Below are positions 32,924-43,613 of a DNA stretch of 64,000 bases, one piece after another. The notes beneath the pieces were generated by a model. The model did no database searches. It worked only from the letters and a program-made list of their open reading frames with translations, and had not been told where the DNA came from. This stretch comes from Roridomyces roridus. Its lineage: Eukaryota > Basidiomycota > Agaricomycetes > Agaricales > Mycenaceae. Each line of letters starts with the position of its first letter. Within the stretch, counting starts at the first letter, position 1. Position numbers and translations under genes: made by a program. The stretch spans positions 1-64,000 of the forward strand of contig JARKIF010000165.1 of the NCBI GenBank assembly GCA_029378245.1, written 5' to 3'.

Positions 32924-35292
32924 TCATCGAATCGCAGGCGTGCTCATCGAGCGGTCACCCAGAGGAGGCCGCCTCTGGTGCCGCTCAGCCTCCTCATACG
33001 ACGGCAGTCCCTGCATACTCGACAACGGCGGAACCCCACCGATGAATCCACGTGCTGCAACACCGTAGTCGGGCACGGACGTATAGGCCCGCTGAAGTAG
33101 AGCCGGATCGCTCCCAGGGAGTGCCACAGACCGGTTACCAGCACTCCTCGCATGCTGCTGCTGCTGCTGCTGCTGCGAGCTCGAGAGCGAATTCGTCAAA
33201 GAAGATAACGACGTATGTGACGTCGACCGACTCGGTGAGAGCCAATGCGGATGCGCAAGCGACGTAAACGGCTTCATCGACGCATTGAACACTCCGTGCA
33301 AATTACGGCTCGCATTGCCTCTGTGCACGTATGTCTCGTTTGGCCCAGCCACAGGAATCGCCGGGATGGCTCCCTCTTGATGATGCCGCTCGGGACTCGA
33401 CGCGCGACTGCCGCGCCGGCTTGGCCGATTGCTCGAAGGCCTACTCTGCCCCTGACTGTTGGGTTCCGAATCCGAATTCGAGGCCGAAGTCGAAGCATGC
33501 GGCTGTTCACGGGCTGAAGGCCGCCATGACTCGGCGGACGTCGACAGCCCCTGCATCGATAAAAGGAGCTCCGAGTTGACCCAATCCAACGGCGTACTGT
33601 CTCCCGAGCCAGGCGCATGAGGCAAATGCGACATCATGTGCGAATCAAGTGGCGAAGCCTGACCCGAGGGCGTCAACAATGCCGGGGTCATGGCAGGCGG
33701 CGTCGTGCTGGTGCTCAGGCTCATCCACGGATTAGTCACCCGCACCGTCGCAGCCTCCGGGAGATACATGTTCGCGATTCGGTCTCGCACATGCGATTTG
33801 TAGCTCGGCAGCTCGACTTCCTCCTCCTCTTCCGGCGGGACTTCCGAGCCACCAATCAACAGCCGCCTCGTCGCTGAGGTATGTGCACGCGCCTCTTTGA
33901 GCAGCCGCTGGTCGAGAAGATGCAGCGGTAGCGAGCACCGCAACTCGGAGGTGTGTCCGTCCAAGTTCATGATGAGAATGCTCCACCTTATCCGATGCGA
34001 CACGTTGATAGGGTCAAGCGGGTGCGTCGGCGTGACGATGGATGGGATGTGGATGGAGATATAAGCGACGATATCGTCATCTCCTTGCTCCGCAAGCGGC
34101 GCTGGATCAGGAGGTCTCGACGAAGGGCCCGCTTCGGCATTCTCTGGAAACCTGGGAAGCGAAAAATAGCCACCTCCAGGATAAGTCGGTGACGTCGGCG
34201 ATGTCGGATAACCAGGCGTGCTGGGAGTAGACGAATGCACTCCAGGTGTGGAAGGAGTCTTGTGATGCCGGGATCGATCAAGCACCTCCACCGCCTTGCC
34301 TCCGATAAACTCGTGCTTGACCGACACGACGGAGCGAGTGTAGTCCTGCGACGCCGACTTTGCCTGGATCTTGGTCGTCTCGTGGATGGAACTCGTCACA
34401 CTGACCACCCCAACACCCTTGGAGAGCGGGCAGAATTTGACCAATGCGGTAAGCGTGTCGGTGGCGGCCCATGCTTTATGCGGAATCATGATGGAATACA
34501 TGAGCTTGTCCGGCCAGGTGTTTTCGATTTCCAACGTCTGTTGGTATTCGAGCGCCTCGGAGGAGAAGGATCGCATGATAGTGACCGGGACCACTGCCTG
34601 GAGGTTGTGGTTGAGCCCAGGACGGACAGCATGGGCGCGTAGTTTGTATGCGACCGAGGCGCCACCCAGTGCATGCGTAGAGACGCTCGAAGGTAGCATA
34701 CCGCCGATTTGCAGCTCTGGGGGATATATCAGCTTATAGCGCCAGTTCAAGGAGCAAGTTCTTCATACGGAATGGGAAAAAGTGACGCCCTGCTTTGAGT
34801 GTATGACTGTGTTTCTTCTCTCCTTCAAGGAAAGACCAATCGTGATTGCACACAATGTAAGTCGAGCCTCCGTTATTGATATGGATGCCATTCCTGTTCG
34901 AGGGCATTGTCAAAAAACGACGAGTTGTCGAACATGACGACGTACGCTTCATTTGATAGCGGGGGCAGACGCGCCTTGCCTCTAAACTGCAAAGTAATCT
35001 CCTTGATGGGCGTGCTTTCCGCGAGGTACAAGGCAACGTGGCCAGTCAGGCGCGCTGGTTCGACATCATTGCCCGTGCCTTTCAGACAGATAAACTCGTT
35101 GTCGAGGTGGACCTCGAGACACTACCAAGCGCATCAGAAAATCATAGGTTAGCATGAAAGAAACGAACGCACAGGACGCTCTTTCTCGAGCATGTCGAGG
35201 TCAAGACGAGGCTGGTTTGCCAGGAGATCCTCATCTTGTGTTATTTGTGGAAGGGTGACGGGAGACGATGGTCTAGTCAACGAGAAGGCCAT
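32924..35292 (-). CDS. Arrestin-related trafficking adaptor (ART-like)
   Basis: Four exons (35292-35173, 35121-34946, 34893-34769, 34716-32924) give 737 residues in frame. The arrestin N-domain shows LEVHLDNEFICLKG, LTGHVALYLAES, IKEITLQFRGKARL, then NHDWSFLEG and HTLKAGRHFFPFQLQIGGMLPSS. The arrestin C-domain follows, with HALGGASVAYKLRA and FCPLSKGVGVVSV. Inserted between its strands and at the C-terminus are Ser/Pro-rich disordered regions and a run of eight Gln (about 33149-33172). Two LPSY motifs (ELPSYKSH and GLPSYEEAE) resemble the PY motifs by which fungal ARTs recruit Rsp5/NEDD4 ubiquitin ligases. The likely role is ubiquitin-dependent endocytosis of membrane transporters; cargo is unknown. 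The long C-terminal exon ends in STPAIR. Confidence 0.85.
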
Positions 35293-35745
35293 ATTGGGGC
35301 CGATCTTGTCTAGGGGGACAAGAAGAACAATAAAGCTGTCCTAGTCTTGACCCTTGAATGATTCAAAGCAGCAAGGCGTCTCGAGGGCCCCGAAATGGAG
35401 GGTGGTCGTTGACAATGGAGAGGAAGAAAAGAATCAAAAGATGGCCCATGAGCGCAACAAGATAGACCCGGACACAGGCTAATCCGAGTTGCCTTCTTTG
35501 ATCGTCGATCGCCGGGTTTCACGGAACGGCTGATACCATGCCCGTCCACCCCTGTTCACCCAGAGCTCGCTTGACCTGTCTATACTTGCGCTGCAGATTT
35601 TGCTTCCGCCTGGCCTCGGTCTCGGCCACCCTGGTATTATTCAGCACTGCCCGAAGTAAAAAAAGTCGGGGCACATTGCACAATTTAAAAAGATAACGGC
35701 TATCGGAACGGAGCAGGTGGAGGCACGGAAGGGCACGGAAGGGCT
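35293..35745. other. Intergenic, no gene recognised
   Basis: Promoter region of the arrestin-like gene and 3' region of DPL1. No motif or repeat stood out. Confidence 0.4.
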
Positions 35746-37837
35746 CTATGCCTTGTACAAGGTATCCAAAAACGCCTCCGCCAGTTGGCCCACCATCGCC
35801 GGGCCCACAGCACTGGAATTACCCAGCCCTTAAAACATGTTAGGGACGAGATCGTAAAAGAAAATGATAGGAACCCACCGTAAACCGCCACCATAGTTCC
35901 CTTCCCAGACGGTTGCGTCTTTGCCTCCCTCACCGAATCCTTCAAATCCGCGATCAACATGTCCACCGCATCAACAGTGAGGCGCTGCACGGAACAGCAT
36001 CAGCAAAAGTGAGATCTAAAACGCCGAGGTAACGCACCGTGCACGCAATGTGGACCGCCGACGGGTTGCTCAAAGCATTCAAATGCCACCCACGCTGCGA
36101 CATCTTGTCCCCGACCTCCAGCACATTCACCTCAGCATTCTTGGACCCAAAAGCGACGACCGATGCCGGAGGGGACCCCAGAATGTAAAGCTCCGGAATG
36201 GAAGCTTCAATTGTATCCGCAATCCTCCGCGCACACGTCACAATCTGGCGACACGACTCGAGGTACCCACTTCAAAGGTGTTCATCAGTCAGGGAGAAAA
36301 TAATGTTCAACAACTCGTACTTTGACCCCATATACTGCATGGCAGCCCACGTCCCTGCAATCAAGGCACCAGGTCGAGACCCAGACAAACTGGGACTGGC
36401 GTAGACCCCACCAACCCAATCGGGGTTCACGTAGTACTGATAGCGACGTAGTTGGGCGTCCCGGTACATTATCACTGACGAACCCTGCCACGTCCAAAAT
36501 AAGCAGATGATCCACGGGAAGTTTCGGGACTCGGTACCTTCGGAGCGAACCCATACTACAACACGTCAATATAGCACAAGGCGCAGACAGCTGAGAACAA
36601 CGCACCTTGTGGGTATCGCAGCTAATGGCTGTAACGCCCGGCACCCTGAAATCGAATGGGTGAACTTTGTACTTGCCATTCACGCCCTCGGATAATCCGG
36701 CCTTTTCGAGGAAGGGAACGATGAAGCTGCCCAAACAGCAGTCGACGTGAAGGCCGATACGGTGCTGGACCGCGAGTTTTCCCAAGGCCTCAATGTCGTC
36801 TTGACATCCGTCAGGGAAGTTTATGGTCGAGCCGACGAGCTGCGGGTGCTCAAGAAAAAAACCACACGGAGAGAAGGATAATGACGTACCATTATCGTGT
36901 TGGGATTTCTGGCGAGTGTGAGAAACGTGTGGCCATGCAGAGAGAATCACATTACATTGCGCGTTTGACGGCTCTCATATCAACTTTGCGAGTTATCGGG
37001 TCGACCGGGATGCTGTGGACCTTGATCTTCAGATATGCTGCGCCCTTGTCGAATGCCGCGTGGCCCGAAGCAGGCATAATCCTATATGCAATATTAGTCG
37101 CATACAATGGAGACGACAATTGAGACTTGCAGCTCAGGTTCCGTGATACCCTTCACAGCACGGGCCCAGTCCCGGTGCGTTTTGACAGACATGATAATGG
37201 ACTCGGTGCCTCCGGAGGTCATGGTCCCCGCACCGTCCGGGTTGTTGTACAGTCTGAGCGTCATCGCGACAATCTCGGCTTCCATTTTGCGGATAGTGGG
37301 GAATACGTCGGGGTGGAGAGGATTCGAGACACAGTATTTGGCGTAGGCTGCGACGATGACGCGCTCCATGTCGTCTCCGCCGTCTGACAAGTTACTCAGT
37401 ACAATCCACGACAAATGATTTGACAACGCACGGTATACGGCGCCAGAGAGCTTTCCTGCCTTCCAGGTGTTGGGCTTGCCCATTTCCTGGTCCATTTTCT
37501 CCATCTCGGCCAAAATCCACTCGGGTGTGTGGCCCTCAGCGGGAAGAGAAAGATGACGAGTAACATCGGCGCCTTTAGCCACCAGTGAGTTCTCAATGTC
37601 CAGCCTGGCCTTGTCCATCTCGGTTTTAACTTTCCTGCGAGCGGCGGGGAGGCGCAAGGCGAGCATGATGATGTACTGTGCAATCCATGTGTACAACTCG
37701 CGCGCTGTCGTGAAGAGACCTCTGGCGCGGAGATGACGCTGGACCTTGATGGAGTGCCTCAAGACGACATAGAAGAAGAGGAAGGTCTTGACAGTTTCGT
37801 AGGTCTTGGAAGAGAGGATCCTACGGCCAGACTCCAT
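35746..37837 (-). CDS. DPL1: Sphingosine-1-phosphate (dihydrosphingosine-phosphate) lyase
   Basis: Ten exons (37837-37432, 37383-37131, 37081-36956, 36908-36890, 36839-36606, 36555-36538, 36484-36321, 36269-36038, 35984-35879, 35828-35746) give 546 residues. An N-terminal membrane anchor is likely ([11 protein letters not shown] and [13 protein letters not shown]). Landmarks of the PLP-dependent lyase are [50 protein letters not shown], the PLP-lysine motif [24 protein letters not shown] and [11 protein letters not shown]. It cleaves long-chain-base phosphates to ethanolamine phosphate and a fatty aldehyde in the ER membrane, the exit step of sphingolipid breakdown. Two exons are tiny (19 and 18 nt). 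The second intron has a GC donor (GCAAGT). The start lies beside the duplicated MFS promoter. Confidence 0.95.
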
Positions 37838-37854
37838 CGTTGAGGGAGAAGGAG

Positions 37855-38510
37855 ACGCGCTTGAAAACGACCGTGACGCACATTGACACGTGTTTGCGCC
37901 ATGATGACCAATTTTTCTTGCGAAACGTTCAACTGCGACTCGGACTGCTGGCTAGCCCAAAGCTGGTGCGGGCCAGTGGTATTTATTCGTCAACACGCTG
38001 CAACTTCAAAGTTGTGGAGCTCTCTAAAGTCTTTCGCCCTCGATTTGGAGTAGTTCGTTCTACGATGAATTCTTGATACGCAAGAACGCCTCATTCAAAG
38101 CTAGGTCTAGCTAGACGCAGCCAGCGACGTGTTCGACGACTTGTTTTACATATTCACAACGGGTACCTTCAATTTCATTGCTTGGATGTGGAATCTCGTC
38201 AGCATCCGACTCAACACTCGTACCGTTTGACCGAGTCACCGACGACCAACGAAATGTCACCACTGCCACTGACCAGGAATACGTGGACCTGTGCCACTCC
38301 GCACGAATCTGGTACTTCAGGAAAATCGTTTCTCGAATCCCGGGACTCTTCATGACGTTCCCCTACCAGAGGCGCTTTTCTCCTCAAAGCGCAAATTCCA
38401 CTCGGCGCCAATCCTGTCAAGCGTAGTCCACGGGATATCCTGGACCAGTTCTTGCGTATGGACTTTTCGGCGGGCTGCTCGTCGCAGGCTTTGTGACGAG
38501 TCTCATGCAA
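37855..38510 (+). pseudogene. Broken tandem copy of the MFS transporter gene
   Basis: The promoter block and a gutted gene body are repeated from the intact locus that follows. The upstream block (from GTGACGCACATTGACACGTG at 37873) matches 38525 onward. The coding remnant CCCCTACCAGAGG is joined directly to TTTTCTCCTCAAAGCGCAAA. It therefore lacks the sequence equal to 39074-39718, about 645 bp. A smaller deletion removed the start codon region. It ends after a segment equal to the start of exon 3 (GGATATCCTGGACCAGTTC...GTGACGAGTCTCATGC). It cannot encode a transporter. Confidence 0.85.
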
Positions 38511-38845
38511 CGCGCTCAGAGACCGTGACGCAGATTGACACGTGTTTGCGCCATCGAGATACGATGACAATGCGTTGACCAACTTTGCCGCTTTCCTCCA
38601 GTCCGAGGCCAAACGTCCAACTGCGGGACACTGGCTAGCCAAAGCTGGTGCGGGTCAGTGGTAATTGTTCGTCAACACGCTGCAACTTCAAACTTGTGGA
38701 GCTCTGCAAAGTCTTTTGCCCTCGAATTGGAGTGGTTCGTTCTGGGATCAATTCTTGATACGCTCGTTCATAACTAGGCATACGCTATAGCTAGGCGCAG
38801 TCAGCGACGTCCTCGACGACTTGTTTTAACGCCTTGGAGTCAGAT
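37873..38845 (+). repeat. Tandem direct repeat of the MFS 5' region, period about 652 bp
   Basis: Unit 1 (37873 to about 38160) and unit 2 (38525 to about 38845) share long blocks such as ACACGTGTTTGCGCCAT, AGCTGGTGCGGG and TCGTCAACACGCTGCAACTT. Unit 2 is the upstream region of the intact MFS gene. Unit 1 lies only about 36 bp from the DPL1 start codon. Confidence 0.85.
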
Positions 38846-39001
38846 TTTATCGCTTATCAGATGTGGAATCTCGTCAGCATCAACACGATCTCGTCGTACC
38901 GCTTGGCCGACCACCGGAATGCCACCAGGAATGCGTGGCCTTGTGCCGAACCACACGACATTGATACTTAAAGAAGATCATTCGTCTTCCGTTTCATCAT
39001 C

Positions 39002-40801
39002 ATGGCCTCGACAACTCATCCCCGTACCTCCTCGAATCCCGAGGCTCTTCATGATGTTCCCCTACCAGAGGACGGAGTTCTTACAGGTAGAAGGCTTGCA
39101 GTGGTCTTCATTGCCATGATGTTGTCCATATTGCTGGTAGCACTTGACCAGACCATCCTTGCCACCGCTCTTCCCCGAATCGCGTCCGACTTTGACGCGT
39201 TTTCTCTTCAGGGATGGGTCTCTTCTGCCTACATCCTTTCGCAGACCGTCTTCATTCTCTTATACGGCCAATCGCTGCGCTTGTTCGCAGCAAAATACCT
39301 CATGCTGTCTTCCATCGCCATCTTCGAGGTCGGATCCCTCGTGTGCGGTGTCTCCAAGAATGTGGATCAACTCATTGCGGGGCGGACCGTTACGGGTGTG
39401 GGTGCTGCTGGAATTTGTGAGTCTGCTCTTCTCTTGTTGTCGCCATACTCGCTACTAAACTTGATCCTCCAGATGTCACAATGTTCCAAATCATTTCTCA
39501 AGTAACCCGGCTGGAGGATCGCCCGCGTCTGTTCGGTTTTTTCGGAGCTGTCTTTGGCCTCTCCTCCGTGATAGGCCCGCTCATCGGGGGCGCATTCACC
39601 GACCACGTAACATGGCGTTGGTGTTTTCTCATCAACTTGCCTGTGGGTTAGTGTCTTGAAAAAAAACCTAAAAAACCTGATAGACTTATACCCGCAGGTG
39701 GCGTATCTCTCGTCGCGGTCACTTTTCTCCTCAAAGCGCAAACTCCACTCGGCGCCGATCCTGCCAAGCGCCGTCCACGGGATATCCTGGACCAATTCTT
39801 GCGTATGGACTTTTTCGGCGGGCTGCTCGTCGCTGGCTTTGTGACGAGTCTCATGCTTGCGCTTCAATGGGGAGGTAATACCAAGTCATGGGGCAACTAC
39901 GCGGTCATTGTCAGCTTCGTGTTTGCCGGTGTTCTACTCGTCGCCCTCGTTTTTTGGGAGATTTTCATGAAGGAACGTGCAATAGTGCCAACTGCCATCT
40001 TCCACGGCCGTAGCGTGTGCGACCTCTTTCCTCTCTTCCGTTTCCTTCACTTACCGTTATTGAATCAGCTACGCGATCATCGTCTACGCATTCCTCACCC
40101 GCTTCTCCCTGCTCCTCTTCTCTTACTACCTCCCCATCTTTTACCAAGCCGTACGCCATCGCTCCGCCACCTCCTCAGGCGTGAACCTCCTACCCTTTGT
40201 CCTCGGGCTCGTCTTCGGCGCCATCTTCTCCGACCAACTCGTCGGCCGAACAGGCTACTACTTCCCCTTCCTCGTCCTGGCCCCAATCTTCCTCGGCATC
40301 GGTTCCGGCCTCTGTTACACCATCACTCCCAACATCTCCAACGCCCACATCATCGGGTACCAAATTCTCGCTGGCATCGGCACCGGTTTGGGCATGCAGA
40401 ACAGTTTGATCGCCATGCAGGCCGAGATGCGGCATGATTCAAAGTTGTTGGGTCAGGCTACGTCCATGGCGTCGTTCGCTCAATTCCTCGGTGGGACGCT
40501 TGGTCTGGGTGTCGCGGAGCCCGTGTTCTCCTCCGAGCTGAGCAAGTACCTCAAGCAATATGCACCCGAGGCGCCTGCGTCGATCGTCAAGGAAAGTCCG
40601 ACGGTGATATACACGGACCTTCCGGCGGAGATGATTCCGGGTGTGGTGTTGAGCTATTCGAAAGCTTTGAGGATCGTGTTTGTTATTGGGGTGCCTGTGG
40701 CGGGTATTGCGCTGATCTCTTCAGTGTTGATCAAGAATATTCGGATTACTCCAAAGGCAAAGGGAGATGAGGAGGTCAAGGTGGAGAAGGCGGAGCTTTG
40801 A
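39002..40801 (+). CDS. MFS transporter, DHA2 (14-TMS) drug:H+ antiporter family
   Basis: Four exons (39002-39416, 39473-39646, 39698-40016, 40069-40801) encode 546 residues in frame. The first membrane helix carries the DHA2 motif [17 protein letters not shown]. Further landmarks are VGAAGIYVTMFQ (motif C-like start), [30 protein letters not shown] and [10 protein letters not shown], all typical of 14-helix fungal multidrug or toxin exporters. Hydrophobic helices continue to the C-terminus, which ends in a short charged cytosolic tail ([13 protein letters not shown]). The protein should sit in the plasma membrane. The substrate is unknown, and no biosynthetic cluster surrounds it. A degraded tandem duplicate lies immediately upstream. 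Confidence 0.92.
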
Positions 40802-40884
40802 AAAATATATTACAAGAATACAGTAATAAGAATTAATACTTCATCTCCACTCCGTAAACGTTTTATTTCTCGAGACCGAGTTGA

Positions 40885-41575
40885 GCACGACCTGAATGAA
40901 TCGATTTCAAAGGCCGGTGGGACATGGTCGGAATTCGGATGGAGATGATGGATGTGTGAAAGTGCACATCGGAACTCGGGGAGAGATGCGTGTGTCTAAT
41001 GGTGTCTAATGGCCACCAGTGAGTATTCGATGGAACGAAAAAGTGGCAAAAGGAAACGACTTACCTTCTATACTTACCTTTGACCTACCTGTTTTGAAGC
41101 ATCTTTGAATTCTTCATTCTTGAGGCCTTCTGTCTTCAAGTCTTCTTTCTTGTTGTTGAGGTCTTCTTTCTTCATTGAGGAGGTCTTCTTTCTTGAAGTC
41201 TTCATTCTTGAGAGGTCTCTTAAAGACCTCTCAGAATTGTGCATCCGTAGGGATTCGAACCCATCACCTCTTGGGAGAGGGGGTCGAGTTGCAGGAGCTT
41301 TGTACAACTCAGCCAAGGAGTCATGAAAACATGCCAGGTGAACCTGGCTAAGTGCACGTTTGCTGCAGTGTGATTTGGTAGAGAGACGACGCTGGTACTC
41401 CGCGGTACCCACAGGCCCACAAGGGCCCACAGCGATGGGGCTGCAGATGTTACTGTACGACTCCGAGTCGTTCGTTGAGGAGAAGATGGTGCAGTGATGC
41501 CATTCGGATCACGGGGATAGCGAGGACGCGTCGTCAACGTTACTTTTGATGTGCCGATCACGTGGTCCCGTGAAG
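40885..41575 (-). repeat. Dispersed tRNA-headed repeat, copy 3
   Basis: Minus-strand copy from CACGTG (41559-41564) through the tRNA-like head (41322-41240) and the GAAGAC-rich tail to ACGACCTGAATGAATCGA near 40890. It contains GGTACCGCGGAGTACCAGCGTC and the CTCTCTACCA block shared with copies 1 and 2. It lies directly upstream of F-box copy B, with about 50 bp between CACGTG and the F-box ATG. Confidence 0.75.
41240..41322 (-). other. tRNA-like head with pol III A and B boxes (copy 3)
   Basis: A-box variant TTGGCTGAGTTG and perfect B-box GGTTCGAATCC. Same partial acceptor pairing as the other copies. Confidence 0.6.
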
Positions 41576-41619
41576 GCGACGTCGGCCTTGTCACGGTTCT
41601 GTCTCTATTGTACACTCAG

Positions 41620-43241
41620 ATGTCTCTGTCCACTTGCTCTGCGTGCGGTTCCACAGTGTGCAATCCAACAGGCCCGGACTGGGCTACACCCGTTCCTGGT
41701 GCGAATCCATGGACCCTCATGCGGTGCCAACAGCTCGCAACGACGAACGAGGTTCCGAATAGTGCCGAGATTGCATTCGCCCGGGACCTCACCTCACGGA
41801 CTGCCGTTCGTTTGACGAGCCTGGATGACGAGATACTCGCACTCGAGGATCGCCTGGAGCACCTGAAAGCAGAGCGTGCACAGCTGTTCAAGTATCACTC
41901 CGACAACGTTTCCATCCTTTCCCCCCTTCGGCGGATGCCTCCCGAAGTGCTTACCGACATATTCTCGTGGACGTTACCTGCTCTTCACCCAATGCATGGG
42001 AACGCGCGCGACGTAAATCAGAGCCCCTGGACTCTTGCCCAAGTTTGTCGTCGCTGGAGAGATGTTGCTCTATCTACGTCTTCTTTATGGTCAACCATCG
42101 TGGCCATCTACGACGCTGATAATGCTCCGCACCTTGCCATGATCAGGACTCAAATCGGGCGGGCCCGCCGATCGCTCAAATTTGTTTCCACGGGTCCGAG
42201 GATGTCGATTCCACCTCTCAACTGAAAGTTTTCGAGTTCTTATCGGAGCACTCTGCTGACTGGGAAGTCCTCGATCTGTGCTTGACTGCACCTCTGACTC
42301 CTCTCTTGGTCGTGCTTCGCGGCCGCCTCCCGTCCCTCCGGAAGCTGAGGCTTGAGTGGGACAAGGCAGAAAGTCAGATTGGGGTGCATTCCATTGAATG
42401 CTTCGAAACCGCGTCCTCATTGCGGACGGTCAGCATCCACCCGAATCCATACTTCGGGCTTATCCCTGTCCCTTTTCCTTCGCACCAGCTTACAACGTAC
42501 CGATTGATTGGGCCATGGGAGACCCACCAGCGTATTCTGCAAATGGCGCCGAACCTCGTCGAGGCCCGGTTGACGGTCCTTTGCGATGATGACACTGTCC
42601 GGCCAGAGCCCGGCGGTCTGACGATTGCTCTTCCGCATTTGGAACGTCTTCATGTCACTCGTGTGGAGGCCTTGAACTACCTTCGGGCTCCGAAGCTGGC
42701 TGAATTAGGTGTCTGGATCACAGAACCTGGATCCCTCATTGCCACTTTGGACGCCTTCCTCCTCCGTTCCTCATGCACTCCATACCGGCTCTGCATTGAA
42801 GGGTTACCACATGCCCCTACCACTGCAGAAATCCTCAAGAAACATCCCTTCATCACCAGTCTCACCATCATTTACGGCTCCAACCGTTCTAGAGCTGTTG
42901 CAGGACTGGACGGGCACTTAATCATGCTCACCGAGGGAGATCCGCCTGCGTTCCCACATTTATCCGAGATTTCTTTCGGATTGATGAAAACAATGCCCGT
43001 CGATTTTCCTCTTTTCCTTCAAATGCTCCAGTCCCGTCGTCGGACGGTTGAGCGCTGCGCTCTTGCCTCGGCCGCTTTGCTTACGTTTGAAGGTCCTGAG
43101 CCCGATCCTGTGACGCTTGCCGGGTTAGATAACCTTTCCAGAGATGGATTAAGACTTTCGATGGGATCGGACGCAGAGGCACAACAGACCTTTCTGCGCT
43201 GGACGTTTTGTGTCGGCCCCTCTGCAGGGTTGAACCTGTAA
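41620..43241 (+). pseudogene. F-box protein B, single-base frameshift
   Basis: A full-length relative of F-box A, from MSLSTCSACGSTVCNP to RDGLRLSMGSDAEA. The frame breaks at about 42180: copy A has CTCAAAATC where copy B has CTCAAATTT, one A short. The first frame then ends at 42225 (201 residues: Cys patch, coiled coil and F-box only). The rest of the leucine-rich region continues, fully open and conserved, in the next frame (to 43241). Because both halves are otherwise intact, the lesion is recent or an assembly error. If translated, the product would be an F-box without a substrate-binding domain. Confidence 0.8.
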
Positions 43242-43613
43242 TTCAAGCAGTGTATTTTTTCAACTTCACTTGCCTTTCGAACTGGAATGTTATCGACTCT
43301 GTTCTCCCGAGTTTCGATATAGGTGTTCAAAGTACCAGGTTGTCGTCCACGCTTGATACTCGCCGATAGCCATATGGAAACACAAGCGAATGAATTAAAT
43401 CGTTTAGCATTTTATGTGTCCTGCGTCTGGTATAAACAGTGAGATAAAGGACGGAAGACCTTGACCTTGCCGTGACCAGTATGTTGCGTCCGTCTAACCA
43501 CTCAGCGGCCTGATGCAGATCTGAGCAAAGAAATTGCGACGAAAACAGCCTGCCCGGACGATATCATATGGCATGCCATTTAATTTTATTGATTACAGAA
43601 TGTAGCACTATTA
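43242..43613. other. Intergenic, no gene recognised
   Basis: Short frames only. The sequence is somewhat AT-richer than the genes around it. Confidence 0.35.

Noticed and set aside
35700..37837. Glutamate decarboxylase for the PLP enzyme
   Set aside because: The motifs [31 protein letters not shown] and [10 protein letters not shown] are those of sphingosine-phosphate lyase, and the N-terminus has a membrane anchor.
38178..38530. Independent small gene upstream of the MFS transporter
   Set aside because: It is a deleted duplicate of the MFS 5' region; its open frames are leftovers from the parent.
11960..40801. Secondary-metabolite gene cluster (ADHs, MBL, ABC and MFS transporters)
   Set aside because: No polyketide, non-ribosomal peptide, terpene or RiPP core gene and no pathway-specific transcription factor was found. 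Housekeeping genes are interleaved.
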